In this document: positions 6,428 to 14,194 of the stretch, piece by piece
Position numbering within the stretch: position 1 is the first letter of the stretch
Layout: every line of letters begins with the position of its first letter
Assembly: GCA_045633845.1 (NCBI GenBank)
Contig: JAZQZC010000037.1
Location: forward strand, 1 to 33,259
DNA from: RGIG4708 sp045633845
GTDB lineage: Bacteria; Bacillota; Clostridia; UMGS1810
DNA length: 33,259 nucleotides
Direction of reading: 5' to 3'
Made by a program: the position numbers and the translations under genes
Notes under the pieces: generated by a model
Told to the model about the DNA's origin: nothing
Database searches by the model: none
What the model saw: the letters and a program-made list of their open reading frames with translations, nothing else

Positions 6428-9241
6428 TTATTTTTCCATAAACATTTTAAGATATTTACCTGTATAAGATTTTTTGCACTTCATACATTCTTTTGGTGTA
6501 CCCTCAAATACAACGGTACCGCCTTTGTCACCGCCCTCAGGTCCAAGGTCGATTATATGGTCGGCAACCTTTATAACATCAAGGTTGTGCTCAATTACAA
6601 CAACAGTGTTTCCACCGTCTGCAAGCTTTTGCAGCACCTCTGTGAGCATATGAACATCCGCAGTATGGAGCCCTGTTGTGGGCTCATCCAGAATATACAT
6701 TGTTCTGCCTGTGCTTGTGCGTGAAAGCTCTGTTGCAAGCTTGACACGCTGTGCTTCGCCTCCCGACAAAGTGGTTGACGGCTGACCGATTTTTATATAG
6801 CCAAGTCCAACCTCCTTGAGCGTGCGCAGCTTTCTGGCAATTTTGGGGATGTTTTCAAAAAATTCTAATCCTTCATCAACCGTCATATCAAGCACATCTG
6901 CAATGTTTTTATCTTTGTATTTTACTTCCAGAGTCTCTCTGTTGTAGCGCTTGCCCTTGCACACCTCGCAAGGCACGTACACGTCGGGCAAAAAGTGCAT
7001 TTCTATCTGCAATATGCCGTCGCCGCTGCAGGCTTCGCATCTGCCGCCCGATACATTAAAGCTGAATCTGCCTGCTGTGTATCCGCGCATTTTTGCTTCG
7101 TTGGTGTTTGCAAACACGCTGCGGATATCGCCAAACAAACCTGTATATGTGGCAGGATTGGAGCGTGGAGTTCTGCCGATTGGCGACTGGTCGATGTTTA
7201 TAACCTTGTCTAAGCTTTCGATACCAAGCATTTCCTTATGCTTGCCGCCCTTGCAGTTGGCGCCGTTAAGGTCACGTGACAGGCGTTTTGAGAGTATTTC
7301 GTTTATAAGGCTTGATTTGCCGCTGCCCGAAACGCCCGTTACACACACAAATTTGCCCAAGGGGATTTTTACGTCTATATTTTTTAGATTATTCTGACTT
7401 GCACCTTTTATGGTGATATACTTGCCGTTACCCTCACGCAAGGATGGTGGCACCGGTATAAACTTTTTGCCCGAAAGATACTGACCCGTTATGCTTCCCT
7501 CACAGCTCATTATCTCATCAGCAGTTCCCGCTGCAACAACACTGCCGCCATGAATTCCCGCACCTGGGCCTATGTCTATAATCATATCTGCACTGCGCAT
7601 TGTGTCCTCGTCGTGCTCAACAACTATAAGAGTGTTGCCCATGTCGGTAAGCTTGCGCAAGGTTGCAAGCAGCTTGTCGTTATCTCTTTGGTGCAGACCT
7701 ATGCTAGGCTCGTCAAGAATGTAAAGCACTCCCGTAAGCCCCGAGCCGATTTGTGTGGCAAGACGAATTCGCTGTGCCTCACCGCCCGAAAGCGTGCCTG
7801 CGCTTCGTGACAGAGTAAGATAATCAAGGCCTACATCTACCAAAAATCCAAGGCGTGCGTGAATTTCTTTAAGAATCTGACGGGCAATCATCTGCTGATG
7901 CTCGGAAAGCTCTAAATTGTCAAAAAACTCCTTTGCATCCCTTACGGTCATATCGCTTACCTCGGCAATGCTTATGTTCCCCACCGTTACAGCAAGCACC
8001 TCATCACGAAGCCTTGTGCCTTTGCATTTGGGACATGGGTGTATGGCAAGCAAAGCCTCAATATCAGTTTTTGAATATGGCGACCAGGCGTCGTTGTAGC
8101 GGCGCATAGTAGCATTTACAACTCCCTCCCAGGGGGTTATTTTGGTCACATTTTTATATCTGAATTTTATGGGTACATCACTTCCGTACAGCAACATATT
8201 TTCTATTTTTTTGTCAAGTTCATTCCATGGTGTATCGTCCGAAAAATCATAAACCTCGTGTAGCGCCTTAAGCCAGCAGTTGGCATAGCTGCCCGGTTCC
8301 ATAATGGTATTGTAGCCGTTTACGGCAATTGCACCCTGATTGATAGATTTGTTTCGGTCGGGAATAACAAGGTCCACATCTATTTCGGTTGTGGTGCCTA
8401 TACCGCTGCAGGCAGGGCAGGCGCCCTGAGGGTTGTTAAACGAAAATGTACGGGGAGTAAATTCCATCATATCTATACCGCAGTCGCGGCAGGAATAATT
8501 CTGGCTGAATACCATATCACCCTCGCCCTCTGCATTTACTATAACAATGCCCTCTCCGAGCTTTGCCGCAGTTTCGACCGAGTCGGTAATTCTAAGGCCC
8601 ATATCCTCTTTTACCTTTATTCTGTCCACTACAATTTCGATGGTGTGGCGATGATTTTTTTCCAGGTGTATTTCCTCATACAAATCTCTCACATTGCCGT
8701 CAACACGCACGCGGACATATCCGTTTTTCTTTGCTTTTTCGAGCACCTTAACGTGCTCGCCCTTTTTGTCACGGATAACAGGCGCAAGAATTTGCAGCCT
8801 CGTGCCCTCGGGCAGCAGCTTTACTCTGTCTACTATTTCATCTATTGTCTGCTTTTTAATCGCCTTGCCGCATTTGGGGCAGTGAGGAATACCAACTCTT
8901 GCAAACAAAAGCCTAAAGTAATCGTGTATTTCGGTTACTGTACCCACTGTGGAGCGGGGGTTTTTGCTTGTGGTTTTCTGGTCTATGCTGATTGCAGGCG
9001 AAAGCCCCTCTATATAGTCAACCTCGGGCTTGTCCATTCTGCCCAAAAACTGTCTTGCGTATGACGAAAGAGACTCTACATATCGGCGCTGACCCTCTGC
9101 ATAAATGGTGTCAAAGGCGAGCGATGATTTGCCCGAGCCCGAAAGCCCCGTTACCACCACAAATTTATCTCTGGGGATATCAATATTTATATTTTTTAAG
9201 TTGTGCTGCCTTGCTCCTCTTATTTTTATATAATCGTGCAT
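6428..9241 (-). CDS. uvrA: UvrABC excinuclease subunit A
   Basis: DNA damage-recognition ATPase of nucleotide excision repair; a dimer loads UvrB on lesions. The 937-residue protein has two ABC ATPase modules: Walker A GLSGSGKSS near residue 32, a first zinc-finger region (CPKCGK), a second (CRDCGIDMMEF ... CPACSGIG), first signature LSGGEAQRIRLA with DEPSIGLH, then second Walker A GVSGSGKSS, the large zinc finger (CEACSGDG ... CEVCKG), second signature LSGGEAQRVKLA with DEPTTGLH. Start ATG 9241 shares one base with the uvrB stop (TGATG) and has AAAGGTGA upstream; a TTG one codon earlier is less likely. The two genes are translationally coupled. No LexA box was seen upstream of the pair. Full length and intact. 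Confidence 0.97.
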   Translation of the reverse strand: MHDYIKIRGARQHNLKNINIDIPRDKFVVVTGLSGSGKSSLAFDTIYAEGQRRYVESLSSYARQFLGRMDKPEVDYIEGLSPAISIDQKTTSKNPRSTVGTVTEIHDYFRLLFARVGIPHCPKCGKAIKKQTIDEIVDRVKLLPEGTRLQILAPVIRDKKGEHVKVLEKAKKNGYVRVRVDGNVRDLYEEIHLEKNHRHTIEIVVDRIKVKEDMGLRITDSVETAAKLGEGIVIVNAEGEGDMVFSQNYSCRDCGIDMMEFTPRTFSFNNPQGACPACSGIGTTTEIDVDLVIPDRNKSINQGAIAVNGYNTIMEPGSYANCWLKALHEVYDFSDDTPWNELDKKIENMLLYGSDVPIKFRYKNVTKITPWEGVVNATMRRYNDAWSPYSKTDIEALLAIHPCPKCKGTRLRDEVLAVTVGNISIAEVSDMTVRDAKEFFDNLELSEHQQMIARQILKEIHARLGFLVDVGLDYLTLSRSAGTLSGGEAQRIRLATQIGSGLTGVLYILDEPSIGLHQRDNDKLLATLRKLTDMGNTLIVVEHDEDTMRSADMIIDIGPGAGIHGGSVVAAGTADEIMSCEGSITGQYLSGKKFIPVPPSLREGNGKYITIKGASQNNLKNIDVKIPLGKFVCVTGVSGSGKSSLINEILSKRLSRDLNGANCKGGKHKEMLGIESLDKVINIDQSPIGRTPRSNPATYTGLFGDIRSVFANTNEAKMRGYTAGRFSFNVSGGRCEACSGDGILQIEMHFLPDVYVPCEVCKGKRYNRETLEVKYKDKNIADVLDMTVDEGLEFFENIPKIARKLRTLKEVGLGYIKIGQPSTTLSGGEAQRVKLATELSRTSTGRTMYILDEPTTGLHTADVHMLTEVLQKLADGGNTVVVIEHNLDVIKVADHIIDLGPEGGDKGGTVVFEGTPKECMKCKKSYTGKYLKMFMEK

Positions 9242-11205
9242 CAAAGTTCACCTTTCAGTTTAGTAATCTCGTCACGGTAGTGAGCCGCCTTTTCAAATTC
9301 AAGATTTTTGGAAGCCTCAAGCATAAGCCTTGTAAGGCTTGCAATTTTTTGCTCCACTGTAACAGGAGTGTTCTCCTGCTGTGCCTCGTGAGTCTGCTTT
9401 GCCGCCTCATCTGTTGTCATAACCAAATCTCTTACTTCTTTTGTAATAGTTTTTGGCACAATGCCGTGCTCCTCGTTGTATGCAAGCTGAATTTGGCGAC
9501 GCCTGTTTGTTTCATCAATTGCTCTTTGCATTGAGCCTGTAATGTTGTCGGCATACATAATTACTCTGCCCTCCGCATTGCGTGCAGCTCTGCCTATTGT
9601 CTGCACAAGGCTTGTTTCGCTGCGGAGGAATCCCTCCTTGTCTGCATCGAGTATTGCAACAAGAGACACCTCTGGAATGTCAAGACCCTCTCGCAAAAGG
9701 TTGATACCAACCAGAACATCAAAAAGCCCGAGCCTCAAATCCCTTATAATTTCCATACGTTCGATTGTTTCGATATCCGAGTGCAAGTATTTTACCTTTA
9801 TGCCGTTGTCGCGGAAGTAGTTTGTAAGAGTTTCGGCCATTCTTTTGGTAAGAGTTGTTACAAGCACACGCTGCTTTTTTTGGGTAACGGCTACAATTTC
9901 ACCCATAAGGTCGTCTATCTGACCCTTTATGGGGCGCACGCTAACTGGTGGGTCCACAAGGCCTGTGGGGCGAATAATCTGCTCTGCAACACCGCTTGAA
10001 TGCATTTTTTCGTAATCACCCGGAGTTGCACTGCAAAATACCACCTGATTAATTCTGTTTTCAAACTCTTCAAAATTGAGCGGTCTGTTGTCATAAGCGC
10101 TTGGCAGACGAAAGCCGAAATTTACAAGATTATCTTTTCGGGAGCGGTCGCCTGCATACATTGCACGTATCTGCCCCACCGTAACGTGAGATTCGTCAAT
10201 TATCATCAAAAAATCATCAGGGAAGTAATCTATAAGAGTATATGGCGGACTGCCCGCCGCTCTTCCGCTTATGTGGCGCGAATAGTTTTCGATACCCTGA
10301 CAAAAGCCGATTTCCTGGAGCATTTCCATATCGTAATTGGTGCGCTGCTGTATTCGCTGCATCTCGAGCAGCTTGTCATTATCTTTAAAATGCGCAATCC
10401 GCTCGTCAAGCTCCTTGCCTATTTCCACAAGAGCCTTGTTCATTTTTTCCCTCGTGGTGCTGTAGTGAGATGCAGGAAAAACAACTATGTGACGCCTGAA
10501 ACCTGTCACCTCTCCCGTGGTAATATCTATTTCGCATATGCGGTCAATTTCGTCACCAAAAAATTCTACTCTTATTGCCTTTTCGGAGGAGGATGCTGGG
10601 TAAATCTCCAGCACATCGCCGCGAACGGCAAAGGTACCGCGCTCGCGGCTTATATCGTTGCGCTCATATCTGATTTCGGTAAGCTTTAGCAAAAGCTCGT
10701 CGCGGTTGTACTCCATACCTGTGCGCAGGCTTATCATAAGCTCCTTGTAATCCTCGGGGTCACCAAGGCCGTATATGCACGACACGCTGGCAACAATTAT
10801 AACATCGCGCCGCTCAAAAAGAGCGCTTGTGGCACTGTGGCGCATTTTGTCTATTTCGTCATTTATTGAGGCATCCTTTTCGATATAAGTATCGGTGTGA
10901 GGTATATATGCTTCGGGCTGATAGTAATCGTAATATGACACAAAGTATTCAACAGCGTTATCTGGAAAAAACTCTTTAAATTCACTGTAAAGCTGCCCTG
11001 CAAGAGTTTTGTTGTGAGCAATTACAAGAGTGGGCTTGTTTACCTTTTCTATAGTTTTTGCCATAGTGTACGTTTTACCTGAGCCTGTAACGCCAAGCAG
11101 AGTCTGACAACGCTTGCCGCCAATTATGCCTCTTGCAAGAGTGTCTATTGCTTTTTGCTGGTCGCCCATTGGCTCAAATGGGGATACTACTTTAAAATCA
11201 GGCAT
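9241..11205 (-). CDS. uvrB: UvrABC excinuclease subunit B
   Basis: Damage-verifying helicase-like subunit, handed to DNA by UvrA and then recruiting UvrC. 654 aa, normal length. Motifs in order: Walker A GVTGSGKT (~residue 39), the beta-hairpin YYDYYQPEAYIPHTDTYIEKD region that is inserted between DNA strands, DESH box (IDESHVT), helicase motifs V-VI (LREGLDIPEVSLVAILDADK ... QTIGRAARN), and the C-terminal UVR motif (LEFEKAAHYRDEI) that contacts UvrC. The ATG at 11205 has an excellent ribosome site (AGGAGGTG, 11211-11218 on the complement). First gene of a uvrB-uvrA unit. uvrC is not in the window. Confidence 0.98.
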   Translation of the reverse strand: MPDFKVVSPFEPMGDQQKAIDTLARGIIGGKRCQTLLGVTGSGKTYTMAKTIEKVNKPTLVIAHNKTLAGQLYSEFKEFFPDNAVEYFVSYYDYYQPEAYIPHTDTYIEKDASINDEIDKMRHSATSALFERRDVIIVASVSCIYGLGDPEDYKELMISLRTGMEYNRDELLLKLTEIRYERNDISRERGTFAVRGDVLEIYPASSSEKAIRVEFFGDEIDRICEIDITTGEVTGFRRHIVVFPASHYSTTREKMNKALVEIGKELDERIAHFKDNDKLLEMQRIQQRTNYDMEMLQEIGFCQGIENYSRHISGRAAGSPPYTLIDYFPDDFLMIIDESHVTVGQIRAMYAGDRSRKDNLVNFGFRLPSAYDNRPLNFEEFENRINQVVFCSATPGDYEKMHSSGVAEQIIRPTGLVDPPVSVRPIKGQIDDLMGEIVAVTQKKQRVLVTTLTKRMAETLTNYFRDNGIKVKYLHSDIETIERMEIIRDLRLGLFDVLVGINLLREGLDIPEVSLVAILDADKEGFLRSETSLVQTIGRAARNAEGRVIMYADNITGSMQRAIDETNRRRQIQLAYNEEHGIVPKTITKEVRDLVMTTDEAAKQTHEAQQENTPVTVEQKIASLTRLMLEASKNLEFEKAAHYRDEITKLKGEL

Positions 11206-11282
11206 ATATTCACCTCCTGTTTTAGTATATCAAAAAATGTACATATGATGTAATAAAAGACTGCTTCATAGATACAAAAAGT

Positions 11283-11357
11283 GTAGGGAATGGCGCTTGC
11301 CGACATTCCGCCCTTAAACCAAATATCAGGCGGTTCGTCGTAAACGCCGAACCCTAC
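11283..11357. repeat. Inverted-repeat element between glyS and uvrB
   Basis: Outer arms GTAGGG (11283-11288) and CCCTAC (11352-11357) enclose two hairpins: GGAATG/CATTCC (11287-11292 with 11304-11309) and GGTTCG/CGAACC (11332-11337 with 11348-11353). The build (short outer stem with two inner hairpins) is like the larger repeats in this window, but the sequence differs. It sits between the glyS 3' end and the uvrB ribosome site, and may end the glyS transcript. The remainder of the 11206-11407 gap is AT-rich, with no clear promoter. Confidence 0.6.
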
Positions 11358-11407
11358 AATTAAAATTTACACAATAAATCTTTTTAATGCAATAATCTTA
11401 AAAAACA

Positions 11408-12799
11408 TTAAAAGTCAAGTTTACTTTCAATATATGGGATTACCTCTTCAATTTTGAGTGTAATCTGCTCCATTGTATCTCTGTCACGAACAGTAACATT
11501 GCCTGTTTCCTCCGAGTCAAAATCGTAAGTAATACACCAAGGTGTACCGATTTCGTCCTGACGGCGATATCTTTTGCCGATTGAGCCCGCCTCGTCAAAT
11601 TCGCAAGGGAATTTTTTAGAGAGCTGCTCATAAAGCTTGTATGCGTTGTCGCTGAGCTTTTTAGAAAGAGGAAGCACTGCTGCCTTAACAGGTGCAAGTG
11701 CAGGGTGGAAGCGCATTACCACGCGGCTGTCACCCTCTTTGATTTGTTCTTCATCATATGCTTCTACAAGGAACGCAAGAGCGACACGGTCGGCACCAAG
11801 TGACGGCTCTACAACGTAAGGAACATATCTTTCGTTTGTTTCAGGTTCGATGTATTCCATCTTTTCGCCAGAGTGATTCTGATGCTGCATAAGGTCATAG
11901 TCCGTTCTGTCAGCTATACCCCAAAGCTCGCCCCAGCCAAACGGGAACATAAACTCAATGTCTGTTGTGCCCTTGCTGTAAAATGCAAGCTCTTCGGGAG
12001 AATGGTCTCTCATTTTAAGATTTTCGGCCTTTATGCCAAGGCTTAAGAGCCAGTTCATACAAAAATCCTTCCAGTATTTAAACCAGTCAAGGTCTGTGCC
12101 CGGCTTGCAGAAAAATTCAAGCTCCATCTGCTCAAATTCTCTTGTACGGAAGGTAAAATTACCCGGTGTAATTTCGTTGCGGAAGGATTTACCAACCTGT
12201 GCAATACCAAAAGGAATTTTCTTTCGTGATGAGCGTGCAACATTTTTAAAGTTTACAAAAATACCCTGAGCAGTTTCGGGGCGGAGATAAATCTGCGCGC
12301 TTGAATCCTCTGTTACACCCTGGAAGGTTTTGAACATAAGGTTAAACTGACGGATATCTGTATAGTTTTTGCTGCCGCATTTTGGGCATACAATGTTGTT
12401 TTCGTCAATAAAAGCGCTCATTTTGTCGGCACTCCAGCCGTCTACTGTTACAGATTCGCCTTTTTCAAAATACCAGTCCTCAATGAGCTTGTCGGCTCTG
12501 TATCTTGACTTACATTCCTTACAATCCATAAGAGGGTCGCTAAAGCCGCCAACGTGACCTGATGCAACCCAGGTTTCGGGGTTCATAAGAATGGCAGCGT
12601 CAAGACCTACATTATATGGTGATTCCTGAACAAATTTTTTCCACCATGCTTTTTTAACATTGTTTTTAAATTCAACACCCAAAGGACCGTAATCCCATGT
12701 GTTGGCAAGACCGCCGTAAATTTCGGAACCTGCAAATATAAAGCCGCGCCCCTTACAAAGAGCAACAACCTTGTCCATAGTTTTTTGTGAATTAAGCAT
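11408..12799 (-). CDS. glyS: Glycyl-tRNA synthetase, single-chain (dimeric alpha2 type)
   Basis: Charges tRNA-Gly with glycine; class II aminoacyl-tRNA synthetase. The 463-residue form is the single-polypeptide enzyme shared with archaea, eukaryotes and many Firmicutes, and not the alpha/beta tetramer. Visible: FAGSEIYGGLANTWDYGPLG near the N-terminus (motif 1 region), paired Cys motifs CKECKS and CPKCGS, RPETAQGIFVNFKN, FRNEITPGNFTFRTREFEQME (motif 2), EPSLGADRVALAFL (motif 3 arginine), and a C-terminal anticodon-binding domain starting near LAPVKAAVLPLSKK. Start ATG 12799 follows AAAGGATG. It has its own promoter; I see no T-box leader in the ~45-nt 5' region. Very sure. Confidence 0.97.
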   Translation of the reverse strand: MLNSQKTMDKVVALCKGRGFIFAGSEIYGGLANTWDYGPLGVEFKNNVKKAWWKKFVQESPYNVGLDAAILMNPETWVASGHVGGFSDPLMDCKECKSRYRADKLIEDWYFEKGESVTVDGWSADKMSAFIDENNIVCPKCGSKNYTDIRQFNLMFKTFQGVTEDSSAQIYLRPETAQGIFVNFKNVARSSRKKIPFGIAQVGKSFRNEITPGNFTFRTREFEQMELEFFCKPGTDLDWFKYWKDFCMNWLLSLGIKAENLKMRDHSPEELAFYSKGTTDIEFMFPFGWGELWGIADRTDYDLMQHQNHSGEKMEYIEPETNERYVPYVVEPSLGADRVALAFLVEAYDEEQIKEGDSRVVMRFHPALAPVKAAVLPLSKKLSDNAYKLYEQLSKKFPCEFDEAGSIGKRYRRQDEIGTPWCITYDFDSEETGNVTVRDRDTMEQITLKIEEVIPYIESKLDF

Positions 12800-12846
12800 A
12801 TATGTATCATCCTTTCAGTTAATTACTACATATTAATATATATTAT

Positions 12847-12875
12847 AGTTTAGTAGACAACCCCCATTTTGTCAA
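12847..12875 (-). promoter_or_regulatory. Promoter of glyS
   Basis: On the minus strand, perfect TTGACA (12870-12875), 17-bp spacer, TAAACT (12847-12852). A TATAAT further downstream lies 22 bp from the -35 box and so fits less well. The surrounding 12800-13028 stretch is AT-rich and shows no other feature. Confidence 0.6.
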
Positions 12876-13028
12876 GTAATTTTTGGTTTTTTGACATTTT
12901 GGGTATAGTTGGGGTAAAAATATGAATTAAATTTATAAAATATTTTTAAAAACTGCGTAAATCAAAGAAATCAAGAGAAATAATGAGATATATTTGAATA
13001 ATTTTAAAATTTGACTGTTTGACGCCTA

Positions 13029-13057
13029 TTGACTTTTTAAGACACATAAGATATAAT
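13029..13057 (+). promoter_or_regulatory. Promoter of the tRNA cluster
   Basis: TTGACT (13029-13034), 17-bp spacer, perfect TATAAT (13052-13057), 33 nt before the first tRNA. Near-consensus, as expected for stable RNA genes. Confidence 0.85.
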
Positions 13058-13090
13058 AATCAAGTCGTCATTTCGGCGACGCATCGATAC

Positions 13091-13167
13091 CGGGGTTTGG
13101 CGCAGTTTGGTAGCGCGCGTGGTTTGGGACCATGAGGCCGGGGGTTCGAACCCCTCAACCCCGACCA
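13091..13167 (+). tRNA. tRNA-Pro (anticodon TGG)
   Basis: 77 nt including encoded CCA. Acceptor CGGGGTT pairs perfectly with AACCCCG, and the T arm GGGGTTCGAACCCC is perfect. The anticodon loop TTTGGGA presents TGG, which reads CCN proline codons. Confidence 0.97.
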
Positions 13168-13178
13168 TAAAAAAATAC

Positions 13179-13207
13179 TTGACAAGCACTCACTTTTATG
13201 TTATCAT
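13179..13207 (+). promoter_or_regulatory. Internal promoter before tRNA-Val
   Basis: TTGACA (13179-13184), 17-bp spacer, TATCAT (13202-13207), 15 nt before tRNA-Val. It would let the later tRNAs be made independently of tRNA-Pro. Confidence 0.65.
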
Positions 13208-13222
13208 TGACAAGTAACGTTT

Positions 13223-13298
13223 GGGAGCATAGCTCAGCTGGGAGAGCATCTGCCTTACAAGCAGAGGGTCATAGGTTCGAGCCCTATTGTTCCCACCA
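13223..13298 (+). tRNA. tRNA-Val (anticodon TAC)
   Basis: 76 nt with encoded CCA. Acceptor GGGAGCA pairs with TGTTCCC (one G-T pair). The anticodon arm CTGCC-TTACAAG-CAG presents TAC. T-loop GTTCGAGCC is normal. Confidence 0.97.
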
Positions 13299-13305
13299 AA
13301 AATTC

Positions 13306-13345
13306 ATTTGTGGGTTGTACCCGCTACAACCCAACAAATTTTATT
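13306..13345 (+). terminator. Terminator-like or processing hairpin between tRNA-Val and tRNA-Thr
   Basis: GGGTTGTA (13312-13319) pairs with TACAACCC (13325-13332), extended by ATTTGT/ACAAAT with a one-base bulge, then TTTTATT. It looks like an intrinsic terminator, but only 18 nt separate it from tRNA-Thr with no room for a promoter. So it may be a partial terminator or a processing signal. Confidence 0.5.
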
Positions 13346-13357
13346 AAAATTAAATAT

Positions 13358-13433
13358 GCTGGTGTAGCTCAATTGGCAGAGCAGCTGATTTGTAATCAGC
13401 AGGTTGCGGGTTCGAGTCCCATCACCAGCTCCA
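13358..13433 (+). tRNA. tRNA-Thr (anticodon TGT)
   Basis: 76 nt with encoded CCA. Acceptor GCTGGTG/CACCAGC is perfect. Anticodon arm CTGAT-TTGTAA-TCAG presents TGT for threonine. Confidence 0.97.
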
Positions 13434-13439
13434 AGATGT

Positions 13440-13524
13440 GGGGGGGTTCCCGAGTGGCCAAAGGGGGCAGACTGTAAATCTGTTAGCTATGCTTTCGATG
13501 GTTCGAATCCATCTCCCCCCACCA
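13440..13524 (+). tRNA. tRNA-Tyr (anticodon GTA)
   Basis: 85 nt with encoded CCA and a long variable arm, as expected for bacterial tyrosine tRNA. Acceptor is seven G paired with TCCCCCC (one G-T). The anticodon loop ACTGTAAAT presents GTA. Only 6 nt separate it from tRNA-Thr, so the two are cotranscribed. Confidence 0.96.
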
Positions 13525-13525
13525 G

Positions 13526-13560
13526 AAAAAAGCGTACTGAAAAATTCAGTACGCTTTTTT
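13526..13560 (+). terminator. Rho-independent terminator of the tRNA cluster
   Basis: Stem AAAAAAGCGTACTGAA (13526-13541) with TTCAGTACGCTTTTTT (13545-13560), 3-nt loop, T-run within the 3' arm. It starts 2 nt after tRNA-Tyr. The A-rich 5' arm makes it symmetric, so it may stop transcription from both sides. Confidence 0.93.
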
Positions 13561-13580
13561 AATAAAATTTTACACCTTTT

Positions 13581-13625
13581 ACTTGAGAATAACATTTTTT
13601 TGACTTGACAATAACATTTTTTTGA
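13581..13625. repeat. Two tandem copies of a 22-bp unit
   Basis: The units at 13581-13603 and 13603-13625 read ACTTGA-(G or C)-AATAACA followed by seven T and GA, with one mismatch. They lie between the tRNA terminator and the promoter of the FHA gene, ending 7 bp before its -35 box. Possible binding site for a regulator, or a recent slippage duplication. Confidence 0.7.
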
Positions 13626-13631
13626 TAGCGG

Positions 13632-13660
13632 TTGATTTTTATGCATAAAAGATGTATAAT
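13632..13660 (+). promoter_or_regulatory. Promoter of the FHA-SEDS operon
   Basis: TTGATT (13632-13637), 17-bp spacer, perfect TATAAT (13655-13660), about 44 nt before the GTG start. Confidence 0.75.
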
Positions 13661-13703
13661 ATACAATGTATAGGTATTTTTATGCGTTTTGGAGGTGGCA
13701 GCT

Positions 13704-14156
13704 GTGTACGCCATAATTTCGGATATAATTAAATATGCATTTGTTGTGGTTGTGTACATTTTTATATACAGCGTTGTTAAGCTTGTGTATCTTGATATTT
13801 CGGATGCACGCAAAATGAATAAAGCCGAGGATGACGGCTACGGATATTTAAAGCTTATAAACCTGCGCAAGGACCTGCCCTGCAGAGTTTTTGAAAGCTA
13901 TTCCTTAAGAGAAATGACAACTATAGGCAGAGGCAGAAAATGCGATATTCACATCAACAACCCCTACCTTTCAAAGGAGCACGCAACCATCTTTTTTGAA
14001 AACGGAAAATTTTATATTCAGGATATGGGCAGCACCAACGGAACATACCTTAACGGCAACAAGCTGCTTACCCACCCTGTAAAGCTGAAGGATAACGACA
14101 AAATATCCTTTGGCGAAATAAGCTTTATATTTGTTGACGGAGGAGTGGCAATATAA
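13704..14156 (+). CDS. Membrane-anchored FHA-domain protein
   Basis: GTG start at 13704 is preferred because GGAGG lies at 13691-13695, 8 nt upstream; earlier in-frame TTG and GTG overlap that site. The 150-aa protein has one N-terminal membrane segment (about residues 8-30, VVVVYIFIYSVVKLVYL), a short linker, and a C-terminal forkhead-associated domain: TTIGRGRKCDIHI, the phosphothreonine-contacting NPYLSKEH, and GSTNGTYLNG. FHA domains bind phosphothreonine, usually made by Ser/Thr kinases of the PknB/PrkC type. Together with the downstream SEDS gene 38 nt away it forms the FHA-FtsW/RodA pair known in Actinobacteria and Clostridia, suggesting phosphorylation-linked control of cell wall synthesis. 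No kinase is in the window. Confidence 0.9.
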   Translation: MYAIISDIIKYAFVVVVYIFIYSVVKLVYLDISDARKMNKAEDDGYGYLKLINLRKDLPCRVFESYSLREMTTIGRGRKCDIHINNPYLSKEHATIFFENGKFYIQDMGSTNGTYLNGNKLLTHPVKLKDNDKISFGEISFIFVDGGVAI

Positions 14157-14194
14157 GCTGTTTAGGATAACTCTGAAATCGAAGGTGAACTGAT

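Noticed and set aside
11206..11407. LexA/SOS box upstream of uvrB
   Set aside because: No GAACNNNNGTTC-like site was seen in the gap, so SOS control is not claimed although uvrBA is often under it.
12800..13028. T-box leader upstream of glyS
   Set aside because: The likely promoter leaves only about 45 nt of leader, and no T-box consensus or terminator/antiterminator pair is visible.
13581..13625. CRISPR array
   Set aside because: Only two adjacent units with no spacers between them; no other regularly spaced repeats in the window.
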